Source: Streptomyces puniciscabiei
Lineage (GTDB): Bacteria; Actinomycetota; Actinomycetes; Streptomycetales; Streptomycetaceae
DNA: 64,000 nt
Reading direction: 5' to 3'
Assembly (NCBI RefSeq): GCF_006715785.1
Contig: NZ_VFNX01000005.1
Location: forward strand, 62,001-126,000
This document shows, one piece after another, positions 16,761 through 26,207 of this stretch. Under the pieces are notes generated by a model. That model made no database searches, was not told the DNA's origin, and saw nothing but the letters and a program-made list of their open reading frames with translations. The position numbers and the translations under genes are program-made. Numbering within the stretch: the stretch's first letter is position 1; each line of letters opens with the position of its first letter.

Positions 16761-17048
16761 ATGATGGGAACCCCGTCGGGCCGCATGCGGCAGACGATTC
16801 TGTTATGGCTCAAGGACCCCGCGGCCCATTTCCCGGCGCCCCGCCGCCGCGATCTCGCCGAGACGGGAGTCACCGCGCGTGCCGTGGCGGCCAAGCTGGG
16901 CGTGCCCCGCCGGACCGCCGAAGCCCACCTGGACTTTCTCACCCGGCTCGGCCTGCTGCGCGCCCGCCGCAGCTGCTGGGGCACCTGCTACCGGCGCGAC
17001 GAGATCCGCATCGCGGAGGTGGCCCGGGTTTTCGAGAAGGGCTGGTGA
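16761..17048 (+). CDS. Small winged-helix (ArsR-like) regulator
   Basis: A 95-residue DNA-binding protein. Residues 30-75 form a helix-turn-helix and wing (VTARAVAAKLGVPRRTAEAHLDFLTRLGLLRARR) followed by WGTCYRRDEIRIAEVARVF. Two consecutive ATG codons (16761 and 16764) follow GGACGG. It lies 48 bases before the SMP-30-like gene on the same strand and may control it. No metal-binding cysteine pair typical of ArsR sensors is present; effector unknown. Confidence 0.75.
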   Translation: MMGTPSGRMRQTILLWLKDPAAHFPAPRRRDLAETGVTARAVAAKLGVPRRTAEAHLDFLTRLGLLRARRSCWGTCYRRDEIRIAEVARVFEKGW

Positions 17049-17096
17049 GGGGACGACACAGGGGACACCGGCCGGCCGACTGCGAAGGGCACGCGC

Positions 17097-18053
17097 ATGG
17101 ACCGACCCACGGCACTCGTCCCGCAGCACTACCTCTCCCTGGGCGCCCACGGTCCCGAGGACGTGGTGGCCGACGCGGACGGGCGCGTGCTGACCGGAGT
17201 GGCGGACGGCCGGATCCTGCGCGTCCACGGCCTCGGCGACCCGCGCACGGCCCGGGTGGAGGTGGTGGCCGAGACGGGCGGCCGTCCGCTGGGACTCGAA
17301 CCGCTCCCGGACGGCGGTCTGCTGGCCTGCGACGCGGAACGCGGCCTGCTGCGCGTCGACCCCGGCGGTGCCGTACGCGTGCTCGCGGACTCGGTGGCGG
17401 GGGAGCGGCTCCGCTTCTGCAGCAACGTCGTCGCCCTGCCGGACGGCACGGTGTACTTCACCGTCTCCAGCCGCCGCTACCCACTGGAGCAGTGGATCGG
17501 CGACATCGTCGAGCACACCGGCAGCGGACGCCTGCTCCGCCTCACCCCCGAGGGCGGTGAGCCGGAAGTCCTGCTGGAGGGGCTGCAGTTCGCCAACGGC
17601 CTGGCCCTGAGCGGCGACGGTTCCTTCCTGGTCATCGCCGAGACGGGCGCCTGCCGCCTCACCCGGTACCACCTCACCGGCCCGCGCGCCGGCCACGCCG
17701 GCCTCTTCGCCGCGCTGCCCGGCATGCCGGACAACCTCTGGCGCGAAGGCCCCGACGGCCCGCTCTGGGTCGCGCTCGCCAGCCCCCGGGTCCCGCCGCT
17801 GGACCTCCTGCACCGCACCCCGCCCACCGTGCGCGCCGCCGCCGCCCGGGCCGCCGTACACGCGCCGTACCGCCCGAGCGGGACGACCGCGGTGATGGCC
17901 CTCGACGACACCGGAGGGACCGTCCGGCACCTCACCCGCCGCCGCTCGGGCTTCCGCATGGTCACCAGCGTCTGCGCGACCGGGGACCACCTCGTCCTGG
18001 GCAGCCTGTGGGAGCCCGGCATCGCGGTCTGCGCACGGCCCGGCGCCGCCTGA
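17097..18053 (+). CDS. SMP-30 / strictosidine-synthase-like beta-propeller protein
   Basis: A 318-residue six-bladed beta-propeller. Repeating blades show the pattern [34 protein letters not shown] and [20 protein letters not shown]; the last two are hallmark strings of the strictosidine synthase/SMP-30/gluconolactonase group. No signal peptide is visible. Family members are lactonases or esterases; true strictosidine chemistry is not expected in bacteria. ATG 17097 follows GAAGGG. The preceding small regulator may be its partner. Confidence 0.8.
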   Translation: MDRPTALVPQHYLSLGAHGPEDVVADADGRVLTGVADGRILRVHGLGDPRTARVEVVAETGGRPLGLEPLPDGGLLACDAERGLLRVDPGGAVRVLADSVAGERLRFCSNVVALPDGTVYFTVSSRRYPLEQWIGDIVEHTGSGRLLRLTPEGGEPEVLLEGLQFANGLALSGDGSFLVIAETGACRLTRYHLTGPRAGHAGLFAALPGMPDNLWREGPDGPLWVALASPRVPPLDLLHRTPPTVRAAAARAAVHAPYRPSGTTAVMALDDTGGTVRHLTRRRSGFRMVTSVCATGDHLVLGSLWEPGIAVCARPGAA

Positions 18054-18120
18054 CCCGGCGGTACCCTGGTGCCCGGCCGTGATCACCCGTCGGGGCAGGC
18101 CGAACAGGAGACGCAACCGC

Positions 18121-18579
18121 ATGACAGCCCCGGAAGCCGAGAGCCTCCGTGTCCGCCCCGCCCCACGGCGGTCTGAATGGCGTGCCCAGATACCCGTCGT
18201 CGCCGTGGTCGCCCTCGGCGGCGCCCTCGGCGCGTGCGCCCGCTACGGCCTCGCCCTGGCCTGGCCCACGCCGCCCGGCGGATTCCCCTGGGCGACCTTC
18301 TGCACCAACGTGATCGGCTGCGCGGTGATCGGGGTCTTCATGGTGCTCATCACCGACGTGTGGGCCGCGCACCGCCTCGTACGCCCCTTCTTCGGCACCG
18401 GCGTGCTCGGCGGCTTCACCACCTTCTCCACCTACGCCGTCGACATCCGCAGGCTGGTCGACGCGGGCCGCCCGGGCCTCGGGCTCGGCTATCTCGCCGC
18501 GACGCCGTGCGCGGCGCTCGCCGCGGTGTGGCTGGCCTCGGTCGCCGCCCGCCGGGTGCTGATCGGGAGGAAGCGATGA
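18121..18579 (+). CDS. crcB: Fluoride exporter CrcB (first subunit)
   Basis: A 152-residue protein with four membrane segments of the Fluc/CrcB family. Signature elements are [29 protein letters not shown] and [12 protein letters not shown], the last carrying residues that line the fluoride pore. A basic tail of about 33 residues precedes the first helix. ATG 18121 follows AGGAGAC. Overlaps the next gene (ATGA). Fluc channels work as dual-topology dimers or as heterodimers; the second CrcB two genes downstream suggests a heterodimer. No fluoride riboswitch was recognised upstream. Confidence 0.92.
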   Translation: MTAPEAESLRVRPAPRRSEWRAQIPVVAVVALGGALGACARYGLALAWPTPPGGFPWATFCTNVIGCAVIGVFMVLITDVWAAHRLVRPFFGTGVLGGFTTFSTYAVDIRRLVDAGRPGLGLGYLAATPCAALAAVWLASVAARRVLIGRKR

Positions 18580-18956
18580 CCTCACTCACCGGCCGGGCCC
18601 TCAGGCTGACCGTCTACATCGGCGAGGACGACACCTGGCACCACAAGCCCCTCTACTCCGAGATCGTGCACCGCGCGCACGCGGCCGGCCTCGCCGGGGC
18701 GAGCGTCTTCCGGGGCATCGAGGGCTTCGGCGCCTCCTCCCGCATCCACACCTCCCGCCTGCTCTCCCTGAGCGAGGACCTGCCCGTGGCGGTCGTCGTC
18801 GTGGACACCGAGGAGCGCGTACGGGCCTTCCTGCCGCAGCTCGACGAACTGGTCGACGAAGGTCTCGTGACCCTGGAGGAGTGCGAGGTGGTCCGGTACG
18901 TGGGGCGCTCCGGGGAGCCGGGGGACACGGATCCGAAGGGTAAGAAGTCGTTGTGA
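18576..18956 (+). CDS. DUF190 domain protein
   Basis: A 126-residue soluble protein of the DUF190 family, with a ferredoxin-like, PII-like pattern: [13 protein letters not shown], then [21 protein letters not shown] and [14 protein letters not shown]. It is encoded between two crcB genes, overlapping both (ATGA at its start, GTGA at its end). The constant link between DUF190 and CrcB in bacteria suggests a regulator of fluoride export, perhaps sensing a ligand as PII proteins do. That role is inferred. Confidence 0.88.
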   Translation: MTSLTGRALRLTVYIGEDDTWHHKPLYSEIVHRAHAAGLAGASVFRGIEGFGASSRIHTSRLLSLSEDLPVAVVVVDTEERVRAFLPQLDELVDEGLVTLEECEVVRYVGRSGEPGDTDPKGKKSL

Positions 18957-19327
18957 ACTGGCTGCTCGTCATCGCGGGGGCCGTGGTCGGCGCACCGCTG
19001 CGCTACCTCACCGACCGTGCCGTGCAGGCCCGCCACGACCCGGTCTTCCCCTGGGGCACCTTCGTGGTGAACGTCACCGGCTGTCTGGCCCTCGGGCTGC
19101 TCACCGGCGCCTTCTCCGCCGGAGCGGCCGGGCCCCACCTACAGCTGCTCCTGGGCACCGGATTCTGCGGCGCGCTGACGACGTATTCGACCTTCTCGTA
19201 CGAGACCCTGCGGCTGGCCGAGGCAGGCTCCGGCCTGTACGCCGCGGCCAACGTCGTGGCGAGCCTGGTGGCCGGGCTCGCCGCCGCCTTCGCGGGTGTC
19301 TCGCTCGCCGCCGCCCTGTGGTCCTAG
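18953..19327 (+). CDS. crcB: Fluoride exporter CrcB (second subunit)
   Basis: A 124-residue four-helix Fluc protein starting at GTG 18953, overlapping the DUF190 stop. Signatures include [29 protein letters not shown] and [12 protein letters not shown]. It is shorter at the N-terminus than the first CrcB and less charged, in keeping with opposite membrane topology in a heterodimer. It completes the crcB-DUF190-crcB operon. Confidence 0.92.
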   Translation: MNWLLVIAGAVVGAPLRYLTDRAVQARHDPVFPWGTFVVNVTGCLALGLLTGAFSAGAAGPHLQLLLGTGFCGALTTYSTFSYETLRLAEAGSGLYAAANVVASLVAGLAAAFAGVSLAAALWS

Positions 19328-19402
19328 GCGCTTGCCAGAGCGCCGGCCGCAGCAAGTACTGTCTACAGCAATGTCGACCAACTCTCCTCAGAACTGGATC
19401 CC

Positions 19403-20239
19403 ATGAGCGCCATCTCCGTCGGTCAGGCCGTCGTCCTCGGAGTAGTCGAGGGGGTGACCGAGTTCCTCCCGGTGTCCTCCACCGGTCACCTGAAGATCGC
19501 CGAGGGACTCATGCACATCCCCGTCGACGACAAGTCCGTCGTCGGTTTCTCCGCCGTCATCCAGGTCGGCGCCATCGCCGCCGTGCTCGTGTACTTCTTC
19601 AAGGACATCAAGCGGATCGTCTCCGCCTGGTTCCGCGGTCTGACCAACCGCGAGGAGCGCTACCACCACGACTACAAGTTCGCCTGGTGGGTCATCTACG
19701 CCACCATCCCGATCGTCCTGGTCGGCCTGGCCGCCAAGCCGCTGATCGACGGTCCGCTGGGGTCCCTCTGGGTCGTCGCCGGCTCCCTGATCCTCGGCTC
19801 CGTGGTGATGTGGTGCGCGGACCAGATGGGCCGGCACAAGCGCGGTGAGGACGACACCTCGTTCAAGGACGCGATGTGGGTCGGCTGCTCGCAGATCCTC
19901 GCCCTGCTCTTCCCCGGCTTCTCCCGCTCCGGCGCCACCATGTCCACCGCGCTCATCCTGGACCTGGACCGTGTCGCCGCCACCCGTCTGTCGTTCTTCC
20001 TCGGCATCCCGGCCCTGACCGGCGCCGGCATCTACGAGCTCAAGGACGCCCTCGGTGCGGGCGTCGGCGCGGCCCCGCTGGCCGTCGGCACGATCGTGTC
20101 CTTCGTGGTCGCCTACGCCTCCATCGCCTGGCTGCTGAAGTTCGTCGCCAAGCACTCCTTCAACGCGTTCGTGATCTACCGGATCATCATCGGCGCCGGC
20201 CTGCTCGGCCTGCTCGGTGCGGGCGTGCTCAGCGCCTGA
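19403..20239 (+). CDS. uppP: Undecaprenyl-diphosphate phosphatase UppP (BacA)
   Basis: A 278-residue polytopic membrane enzyme that recycles undecaprenyl diphosphate to the monophosphate carrier for cell-wall synthesis and gives some bacitracin tolerance. Both catalytic motifs are present: EGVTEFLPVSSTGH (residues 15-28) and PGFSRSGATMS near 173. Seven to eight membrane segments are visible. Length is typical. It stands alone, with a strong terminator 20 bases after the stop. Confidence 0.95.
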   Translation: MSAISVGQAVVLGVVEGVTEFLPVSSTGHLKIAEGLMHIPVDDKSVVGFSAVIQVGAIAAVLVYFFKDIKRIVSAWFRGLTNREERYHHDYKFAWWVIYATIPIVLVGLAAKPLIDGPLGSLWVVAGSLILGSVVMWCADQMGRHKRGEDDTSFKDAMWVGCSQILALLFPGFSRSGATMSTALILDLDRVAATRLSFFLGIPALTGAGIYELKDALGAGVGAAPLAVGTIVSFVVAYASIAWLLKFVAKHSFNAFVIYRIIIGAGLLGLLGAGVLSA

Positions 20240-20258
20240 GAGAACTCTGCTGATCACC

Positions 20259-20299
20259 CACGGGGTGCGGATGCCTGCATTCAGGCGCCGCACCCCGTG
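20259..20299 (+). terminator. Strong nested hairpin terminator after uppP
   Basis: CACGGGGTGCGG (20259-20270) pairs perfectly with CCGCACCCCGTG (20288-20299). The loop itself folds as GCCTG-CATT-CAGGC. The stem is followed by AATGTTTGTTT. One of the clearest terminators in the window. Confidence 0.92.
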
Positions 20300-20320
20300 A
20301 ATGTTTGTTTACGTCATGCC

Positions 20321-20350
20321 TTGACAGTCCCGGCGCGCAACCCGCAGGAT
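20321..20350 (+). promoter_or_regulatory. Promoter giving a leaderless FadR-type mRNA
   Basis: TTGACA at 20321-20326, an 18-base spacer and CAGGAT at 20345-20350. The expected start of transcription, about 7-8 bases on, coincides with the GTG at 20358, and no ribosome binding site is present. The regulator mRNA is therefore probably leaderless. Confidence 0.65.
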
Positions 20351-20357
20351 CGCTTCC

Positions 20358-21092
20358 GTGAACCTGTCAGACAGCCAGACAGGTGGTCCGGCACCGCGGC
20401 GCGTCAGCGCCATGGAAGCGGTGCTCGCCCACCTCCGCGGCGCCATCGAACGCGGCGAGTACGCCATCGGGGACAAGCTCCCCTCCGAGGCCGAGCTGTG
20501 CCGCACCCTCGAGGTGTCCCGGCCCGTGCTGCGCGAGGCGCTGCGCGCGCTGCAGACGATGGGCCTCACGGTCTCCAGGACCGGCAAGGGCACCTTCGTC
20601 GTCGCGAACGCCGTCGAGGACCCCACGTTCGGCGACTACGCGGCCAGCGACCTCCTGGAGGTCCGCCGGCACATCGAGATCCCCGTCGCCGGATACGCGG
20701 CCGCGCGCCGCACCCCGGAGGACCTGGACCACCTGGCCCACCTGCTCGACCGCATGGAGCGGGAGACGGACACCACCGCGTGGGTCGCGATGGACACCCT
20801 CTTCCACCTGGCCGTGGCCGAGGCCGCCCAGAACCCGGTCTTCCGCCGGGTCATCGAGGAGATCCGCGACGCACTGGCGCGTCAGTCGGCCTTCCTCAAC
20901 GAGCTGGGCGGGCGCCGCGAGCAGTCCAACCGCGAGCACCGGGCCATCGTCGAGGCGCTGATCGACGGTTCCGAACACGACGCGGTGCAGGCCATGAGCC
21001 ACCACCTGGACCGCGTCGAGACGACCCTCACCGACATCGTGCGTCCCCAGCGGACGGACGATCTCCCCACGGAAGGCGGACCCGAGGCGTGA
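20358..21092 (+). CDS. FadR-subfamily GntR regulator of the amide/acidic amino acid block
   Basis: A 244-residue GntR-family regulator: winged helix at about residues 18-85 ([28 protein letters not shown], then TGKGTFVV) and an all-helical FCD ligand domain with the metal-binding pattern Asp/His ([16 protein letters not shown], later [10 protein letters not shown]). GTG 20358 was chosen because it sits where the promoter should start; ATG 20412 is possible but would cut into the recognition region. The stop overlaps the start of the amino acid permease. It likely controls this operon in response to aspartate, asparagine or a related acid. Confidence 0.85.
   Translation: MNLSDSQTGGPAPRRVSAMEAVLAHLRGAIERGEYAIGDKLPSEAELCRTLEVSRPVLREALRALQTMGLTVSRTGKGTFVVANAVEDPTFGDYAASDLLEVRRHIEIPVAGYAAARRTPEDLDHLAHLLDRMERETDTTAWVAMDTLFHLAVAEAAQNPVFRRVIEEIRDALARQSAFLNELGGRREQSNREHRAIVEALIDGSEHDAVQAMSHHLDRVETTLTDIVRPQRTDDLPTEGGPEA
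20363..20383. promoter_or_regulatory. Candidate FadR-type operator inside the regulator's own 5' end
   Basis: CCTGTCAGACAGCCAGACAGG contains TGTCAGACA, which fits the GT-N-AC core of FCD-type GntR operators, and an outer CCTGTC/GACAGG inverted repeat. It covers codons 2-9 of the regulator, just past the predicted start, so binding would repress the whole operon. Confidence 0.55.
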
Positions 21093-22528
21093 GCGAGCAG
21101 CACCTCAAAGACGAGACGCGCCCCTCGTCCGGCCATGTCGACGCCGGAGACGCCGGCTACAGCAAAGGCCTGAAGCACCGGCACGTCAACATGATCGCCA
21201 TCGGCGGAGCCATCGGCACCGGCCTCTTCCTCGGCGCGGGCGGCAGGCTCGCCGACGCCGGGCCCTCTCTCTTCGTCGCCTACGCCGTGTGCGGCGTCTT
21301 CGCCTTCCTGGTCGTACGCGCCCTCGGCGAACTCGTCCTGTACCGCCCGTCCTCCGGTGCCTTCGTGTCCTACGCCCGGGAGTTCCTGGGCGAGAAGGGC
21401 GCCTACACGGCGGGCTGGATGTACTTCCTGAACTGGGCGACCACCGGCATCGCCGACATCACGGCGGTGGCCACCTACACGCACTACTGGGGCATGTTCT
21501 CCGACATCCCTCAATGGTTTATCGCATTGATCGCCCTCGCGGTCGTCCTGACCGTCAACCTGATCTCCGTCAAGATATTCGGTGAGCTGGAGTTCTGGTT
21601 CGCCATCGTCAAGGTCGGCGCGCTCGTCGTCTTCATGGCGATCGGCATCTTCCTGCTGGTCACCCAGCACCCGGTGGCGGGCCACCACCCCGGCCCGTCC
21701 CTGATCACCGACAACGGCGGCGTCTTCCCCAACGGCCTGCTGCCCATGTTGCTGATCATCCAGGGCGTCGTCTTCGCCTACGCCTCCGTCGAACTGGTCG
21801 GCGTGGCCGCCGGCGAGACCGAGAACCCCGAGAAGATCATGCCGAAGGCGATCAACTCGATCATGTGGCGCGTGGGCCTGTTCTACGTCGGCTCCGTCGT
21901 CCTGCTGTCCATGCTGCTGCCCTGGAACCAGTACAGCGCCGGGGAGAGCCCCTTCGTGACGGTCCTGTCGCACATCGGCGTCCCCGCGGCCGGCGACGTG
22001 ATGAACCTGGTCGTGCTCACCGCCGCCATGTCCTCGCTGAACTCGGGCCTGTACTCCACCGGCCGCATCCTGCGCTCCATGGCCATGAGCGGCTCGGCCC
22101 CGAAGTTCACCGCGCGGATGAGCCGCAGCCAGGTCCCGTACGGCGGCATCCTCCTCACCAGCGGTATCTGTGTCCTCGGCGTGGGCCTCAACTACGTCGT
22201 CCCCGCCGACGCGTTCGAGATCGTCCTGAACTTCGCGGCGATCGGCATCCTCGCGACCTGGGGCATGATCATGCTCTGTCACCTGCTCTTCTGGCGGAAG
22301 ACCCAGAGGGGCGAACTGATCCGGCCGTCGTACCGGCTGCCGGGCTCCCCCTGGACCGAAGGCGTGACGCTGGCGTTCCTCGCCGCCGTCCTGGTCCTCA
22401 TGTACGCCGACGGCGGCGCCGGACGCACCACCGTGCTCTGTCTGCCGCTGATCGTCGCAGCACTGGTCGCGGGCTGGTACGCCATCCGCGGCCGGATATC
22501 CCGCACGTCCACCGGCGCAGACGCGTGA
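21089..22528 (+). CDS. ansP: Amino acid permease, AnsP/GabP type
   Basis: A 479-residue permease of the APC superfamily with twelve membrane segments. The first helix carries the substrate-binding [13 protein letters not shown], preceded by the family string [29 protein letters not shown] is the conserved loop 5-6 region. Most similar in pattern to L-asparagine permease AnsP, which fits the asparaginase and aspartase genes that follow. GTG 21089 overlaps the regulator stop (GTGA). Substrate assignment rests on context as much as on sequence. Confidence 0.85.
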   Translation: MSEQHLKDETRPSSGHVDAGDAGYSKGLKHRHVNMIAIGGAIGTGLFLGAGGRLADAGPSLFVAYAVCGVFAFLVVRALGELVLYRPSSGAFVSYAREFLGEKGAYTAGWMYFLNWATTGIADITAVATYTHYWGMFSDIPQWFIALIALAVVLTVNLISVKIFGELEFWFAIVKVGALVVFMAIGIFLLVTQHPVAGHHPGPSLITDNGGVFPNGLLPMLLIIQGVVFAYASVELVGVAAGETENPEKIMPKAINSIMWRVGLFYVGSVVLLSMLLPWNQYSAGESPFVTVLSHIGVPAAGDVMNLVVLTAAMSSLNSGLYSTGRILRSMAMSGSAPKFTARMSRSQVPYGGILLTSGICVLGVGLNYVVPADAFEIVLNFAAIGILATWGMIMLCHLLFWRKTQRGELIRPSYRLPGSPWTEGVTLAFLAAVLVLMYADGGAGRTTVLCLPLIVAALVAGWYAIRGRISRTSTGADA

Positions 22529-22556
22529 CCCGCGTACCGGCCGACCCGACTCATCG

Positions 22557-23585
22557 ATGCAGGCAGTGATGTACAGCAGTTCTCCCGCCGACGCACCCCT
22601 CGTCCGCGAACCCCTTCACGCCCCGGTCGCCCACCTCATCCGCGGTGGAGTCGTCGAGGGCATCCACTACGGCTCCGTCGTCGTCCTCGACGCCGACGGC
22701 ACGGTGGAGTTCCAGCTCGGCGACATCGAGGCCGCGTTCTACCCGCGCTCGGCCGTCAAGCCCCTCCAGGCCGTGGCGATGCTGCGGGCCGGGCTGCCGC
22801 TCGACGGAGAACTGCTGTCCCTCGCCGCCGCGAGCCACTCCGGCGAGGAGCGTCACCTCGCCGGCACCCGGCGCATCCTCGAACTCGCCGGGCTGACCGA
22901 GGGCGACCTGCGCAACGTCCCCGACATGCCGTTCGACCCGGTCGTCCGGGACTCCTGGGTGCGCGAGGGCCGCCTGCCCTCCCGGCTCGCCCAGAACTGC
23001 TCCGGCAAGCACGCGGCCATGCTGTGGACCGCCAAGCTCAACGGCTGGTCGCTGCAGGACTACCTCGGCCCCGAGCACCCGCTCCAGCAGGCGATCCAGG
23101 AGATCGTCGAGGACCTGACCGGCCAGCGGGTCGCCCGGGTCACCGTCGACGGCTGCGGCGCACCGCTGTTCTCCATCTCCCTGCACGGCCTCGCCCGCGC
23201 CCTGTCCCGGATCACCTCCGCGGCCCCGGGCACGCCCGAGGCCAAGGTCGCCGACGCGATGCGCTCGCATGCCGAGATGGCCTCCGGCTCGGGGCGTGAT
23301 GTCGCCGCGCTGATGCGGGCGGTGCCGGGGCTGCTGGCCAAGGACGGGTTCGAGGGCGTGCAGGTCGCCGCGCTGCCGGATGGCCGTGCCGTCGCCGTGA
23401 AGATCGCCGACGGGGCGAATCGGGCGCGGGTTCCGGTGGCGGCGGCGGCGCTCGCTCGCGCGGGCGTGGACCCTGGCCTGCTGACCGAGTTCGCAGGGGA
23501 GCCACTGCTCGGTGGTGGCGAGCCGGTGGGCTGCGTTCAGGCCGTACGTGCGCTGGATCCGCTTCCGTTCACCGCTTGCGCGTGA
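22557..23585 (+). CDS. L-asparaginase of the Rhizobium etli (PF06089) type
   Basis: A 342-residue cytoplasmic asparaginase, unrelated to the classical E. coli enzymes and with a beta-lactamase-like active site. Its Ser-Lys tandems are visible: Ser65 and Lys68 in YPRSAVKP, Ser93/Ser95 in SHSGEE, and Cys148 with Lys151 in NCSGKHAAM; Cys200 in DGCGAP fits the metal-linked cysteine. It converts asparagine to aspartate and ammonia. It lies 28 bases after the permease gene and before aspA, giving a route Asn to Asp to fumarate. ATG 22557 has no strong ribosome site; ATG 22569 is an alternative. Confidence 0.9.
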   Translation: MQAVMYSSSPADAPLVREPLHAPVAHLIRGGVVEGIHYGSVVVLDADGTVEFQLGDIEAAFYPRSAVKPLQAVAMLRAGLPLDGELLSLAAASHSGEERHLAGTRRILELAGLTEGDLRNVPDMPFDPVVRDSWVREGRLPSRLAQNCSGKHAAMLWTAKLNGWSLQDYLGPEHPLQQAIQEIVEDLTGQRVARVTVDGCGAPLFSISLHGLARALSRITSAAPGTPEAKVADAMRSHAEMASGSGRDVAALMRAVPGLLAKDGFEGVQVAALPDGRAVAVKIADGANRARVPVAAAALARAGVDPGLLTEFAGEPLLGGGEPVGCVQAVRALDPLPFTACA

Positions 23586-23648
23586 CGCTCGGCTCGATCC
23601 GCCGTCCTGCAATCACCTTCTGTACCTCAGAAAGAGGACCTTACCCTC

Positions 23649-25061
23649 ATGACCGCCGCCACCACCCGCAGCGAACACGATCTGCTCGGCGACCGTGACA
23701 TACCCGCCGAGGCGTACTGGGGTGTGCACACCCTGCGCGCCACGGAGAACTTCCCCATCACCGGCACCCCGATCTCCGCCTACCCGCATCTGATCGACGC
23801 CCTGGCCGCCGTCAAGGAGGCCGCCGCTCTCGCCAACGAGGAACTCGGCCTGCTGGCACCGGAGAAGGCACGTGCGATCGTCGCCGCCTGCCAGGAGATC
23901 CGGGCGGGCAAGCTGCACGACCAGTTCGTCGTCGACGTCATCCAGGGCGGCGCCGGCACGTCCACCAACATGAACGCCAACGAGGTCGTGGCGAACCGCG
24001 CGCTGGAACTCCTCGGCCACGCCAAGGGCGAGTACACGTATCTGCACCCCAACGAGGACGTCAACCTCGGTCAGTCGACCAATGACGTCTATCCCACCGC
24101 CGTCAAGATCGCGACGGTTTTCGCCGTACGTGGGCTGCTCAAGGCGATGTCGGTCCTGCAGGACGCCTTCGCCCGCAAGGCCGTCGAGTTCCGTGACGTG
24201 CTCAAGATGGGCCGTACACAGCTGCAGGACGCCGTGCCGATGACGCTCGGTCAGGAGTTCTCCGCATTCGCCGTCATGATCGAGGAGGACCGCAGCCGTC
24301 TTGCCGAGGCCGTCGAGCTGATCCATGAGATCAACCTGGGCGCCACTGCCATCGGCACCGGCCTCAACGCCCCGGCCGGGTACGCCGAGGCCGCCCGCCG
24401 GCACCTGTCCGTGATCACCGGGCTGCCACTGGTCACCGCCGCCAACCTGGTCGAGGCCACCCAGGACTGCGGGGCCTTCGTGCAGATGTCCGGTGTCCTG
24501 AAGCGGATCGCCGTCAAGCTCTCCAAGAGCTGCAACGACCTGCGGCTGCTGTCCTCCGGTCCGCGTGCGGGCCTCGGCGAGATCAACCTGCCGCCGGTGC
24601 AGGCGGGTTCGTCCATCATGCCGGGCAAGGTCAACCCGGTGATCCCCGAGGTGGTCAACCAGGTCGCCTTCGAGGTGATCGGCAACGACGTCGCCATCAC
24701 CATGGCCGCCGAGGCCGGACAGCTCCAGCTCAACGCCTTCGAGCCGATCATCCTGCACTCGCTGTCGGAGTCCGTCACGCACCTGCAGAGGGCCTGCCTC
24801 ACCCTGGCCGAGCGCTGCGTGTCCGGCATCACCGCCAACACCGAGCGGCTGCGCGCCACCGTGGAGAACTCCATCGGCCTGGTCACCGCCCTCAACCCGC
24901 ACATCGGGTACACGGCCGCCACCGAGATCGCCAAGGAGGCGCTCGTCACCGGCCGGGGCGTGGCCGAACTCGTCCTGGAGAAGGGCCTGTTGCCGGCCGA
25001 GCGGCTGGCCGACCTGCTGCGCCCCGAGGTCGTCGCCGGCAGCGGGGCACCTGCCGCCTGA
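23649..25061 (+). CDS. aspA: Aspartate ammonia-lyase
   Basis: A 470-residue aspartase of the fumarase/aspartase superfamily, catalysing aspartate to fumarate plus ammonia. Signature features are QGGAGTSTNMNANEV, the HPNEDVNLGQSTNDV segment and the GSSIMPGKVNP loop near residue 320 that carries the catalytic serine. Length is usual. AAAGAGGA precedes the ATG. It is the last gene of the regulator-permease-asparaginase-aspartase unit, followed by a short hairpin. Confidence 0.95.
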   Translation: MTAATTRSEHDLLGDRDIPAEAYWGVHTLRATENFPITGTPISAYPHLIDALAAVKEAAALANEELGLLAPEKARAIVAACQEIRAGKLHDQFVVDVIQGGAGTSTNMNANEVVANRALELLGHAKGEYTYLHPNEDVNLGQSTNDVYPTAVKIATVFAVRGLLKAMSVLQDAFARKAVEFRDVLKMGRTQLQDAVPMTLGQEFSAFAVMIEEDRSRLAEAVELIHEINLGATAIGTGLNAPAGYAEAARRHLSVITGLPLVTAANLVEATQDCGAFVQMSGVLKRIAVKLSKSCNDLRLLSSGPRAGLGEINLPPVQAGSSIMPGKVNPVIPEVVNQVAFEVIGNDVAITMAAEAGQLQLNAFEPIILHSLSESVTHLQRACLTLAERCVSGITANTERLRATVENSIGLVTALNPHIGYTAATEIAKEALVTGRGVAELVLEKGLLPAERLADLLRPEVVAGSGAPAA

Positions 25062-25083
25062 CCTGCGGTAACGGGCAGATATC

Positions 25084-25103
25084 AGCCCACGCGCGAGTGG
25101 GCT
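25084..25103 (+). terminator. Short hairpin after aspA
   Basis: AGCCCAC (25084-25090) pairs with GTGGGCT (25097-25103) over a 6-base loop. It lies 22 bases after the aspA stop and before the glutaminase ribosome site. The stem is only 7 bp, so termination may be partial. Confidence 0.5.
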
Positions 25104-25125
25104 CCAGGGCCGGTACGGAGGCACA

Positions 25126-26064
25126 ATGGTGATCATGACAACGACGTCGTCCCTCACCTTCCTGCCGGTCCTGGAGCGCATCGCCGAGGAGATGGAACGC
25201 ACGCCCGGCCGCGGCCGGGCCGCCGACTACATCCCGGCCCTCGCCGCCTGCGATCCCCGCCGCTTCGGCATGGCCGTCGCCGAGCTGGACGGCACGGTGT
25301 ACGGGGTGGGGGAGTGGCGCGAGCCGTTCTCCACGCAGTCCATCACCAAGGTCTTCACCCTGGCCCTGGACCTGGCCCGGGAGGGCGACGAACTCTGGGA
25401 GCACGTGGGCCGCGAGCCCTCCGGCAACCCCTTCAACTCCCTGGTCCAGCTGGAGTACGAGAACGGCATCCCGCGGAATCCTTTCATCAACGCGGGCGCC
25501 CTCGTCGTCACCGACCGCCTCCAGACCCGCACCGGGGACGCCGCCGGTGAGCTGCTGGCCTTTCTGCGCAGCGAGAGCGGAAACGCCTCCCTGGACTTCG
25601 ACAAGGAGGTCGCGGCCTCCGAGACCGCCCACGGCGACCGCAACGCCGCCCTCGCCCACTTCATGGCCTCCTACGGCAACATCGACAACGACATCCCGGT
25701 CCTGCTCGACCAGTACTTCCGGCAGTGCTCCATCGCCGCTTCCTGCGCCGACCTCGCCCTCGCCACCGGCTTCCTCGCCCGCCATGGCATCCGCGCCGAC
25801 GGCAGCCGGCTGCTCACCCGCAGCCAGGCCAAGCAGGTCAACGCGGTGATGCTGACCTGCGGGACGTACGACGCGGCCGGGGACTTCGCCTACCGGGTCG
25901 GCCTGCCGGGCAAGAGCGGAGTCGGCGGCGGAATCATCGCGGTCGTCCCCGGCCGCTGCACCCTCTGCGTGTGGAGCCCGGGCCTGGACGAACGCGGCAA
26001 CTCGGTGGCGGGGGTGGCGGCACTGGACCGCTTCACGACACTGACCGGTCTGTCAGTGTTCTGA
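25126..26064 (+). CDS. glsA: Glutaminase A
   Basis: A 312-residue serine-dependent glutaminase, hydrolysing glutamine to glutamate and ammonia. The catalytic Ser-Lys pair is in FSTQSITKVFTLAL near residue 66, with NPFINAGAL, the YGNIDNDIPVL region and the conserved KSGVGGGIIAV. GGAGG lies 4 bases before ATG 25126 and 7 before an in-frame GTG. Encoded just after aspA on the same strand, it adds amide nitrogen release to the block, though it may have its own promoter. Confidence 0.95.
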   Translation: MVIMTTTSSLTFLPVLERIAEEMERTPGRGRAADYIPALAACDPRRFGMAVAELDGTVYGVGEWREPFSTQSITKVFTLALDLAREGDELWEHVGREPSGNPFNSLVQLEYENGIPRNPFINAGALVVTDRLQTRTGDAAGELLAFLRSESGNASLDFDKEVAASETAHGDRNAALAHFMASYGNIDNDIPVLLDQYFRQCSIAASCADLALATGFLARHGIRADGSRLLTRSQAKQVNAVMLTCGTYDAAGDFAYRVGLPGKSGVGGGIIAVVPGRCTLCVWSPGLDERGNSVAGVAALDRFTTLTGLSVF

Positions 26065-26207
26065 TCGGTTCGGGGTGGTCGGTCCGGGCAGTTGGTGCGG
26101 GGGACGGCCGTCGCTGCTCACATGCCGGTCACGTACGGGCCGCCCAGTGGTGGAGGGACCGTCGTCTTCCGGCCACCCGGCGTTGACACGCTGAACCAGT
26201 GTTGGCC

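Noticed and set aside
18054..18120. Fluoride riboswitch before the crcB operon
   Set aside because: The short leader has none of the conserved riboswitch core that I can recall (GAUGG and later pseudoknot pairing).
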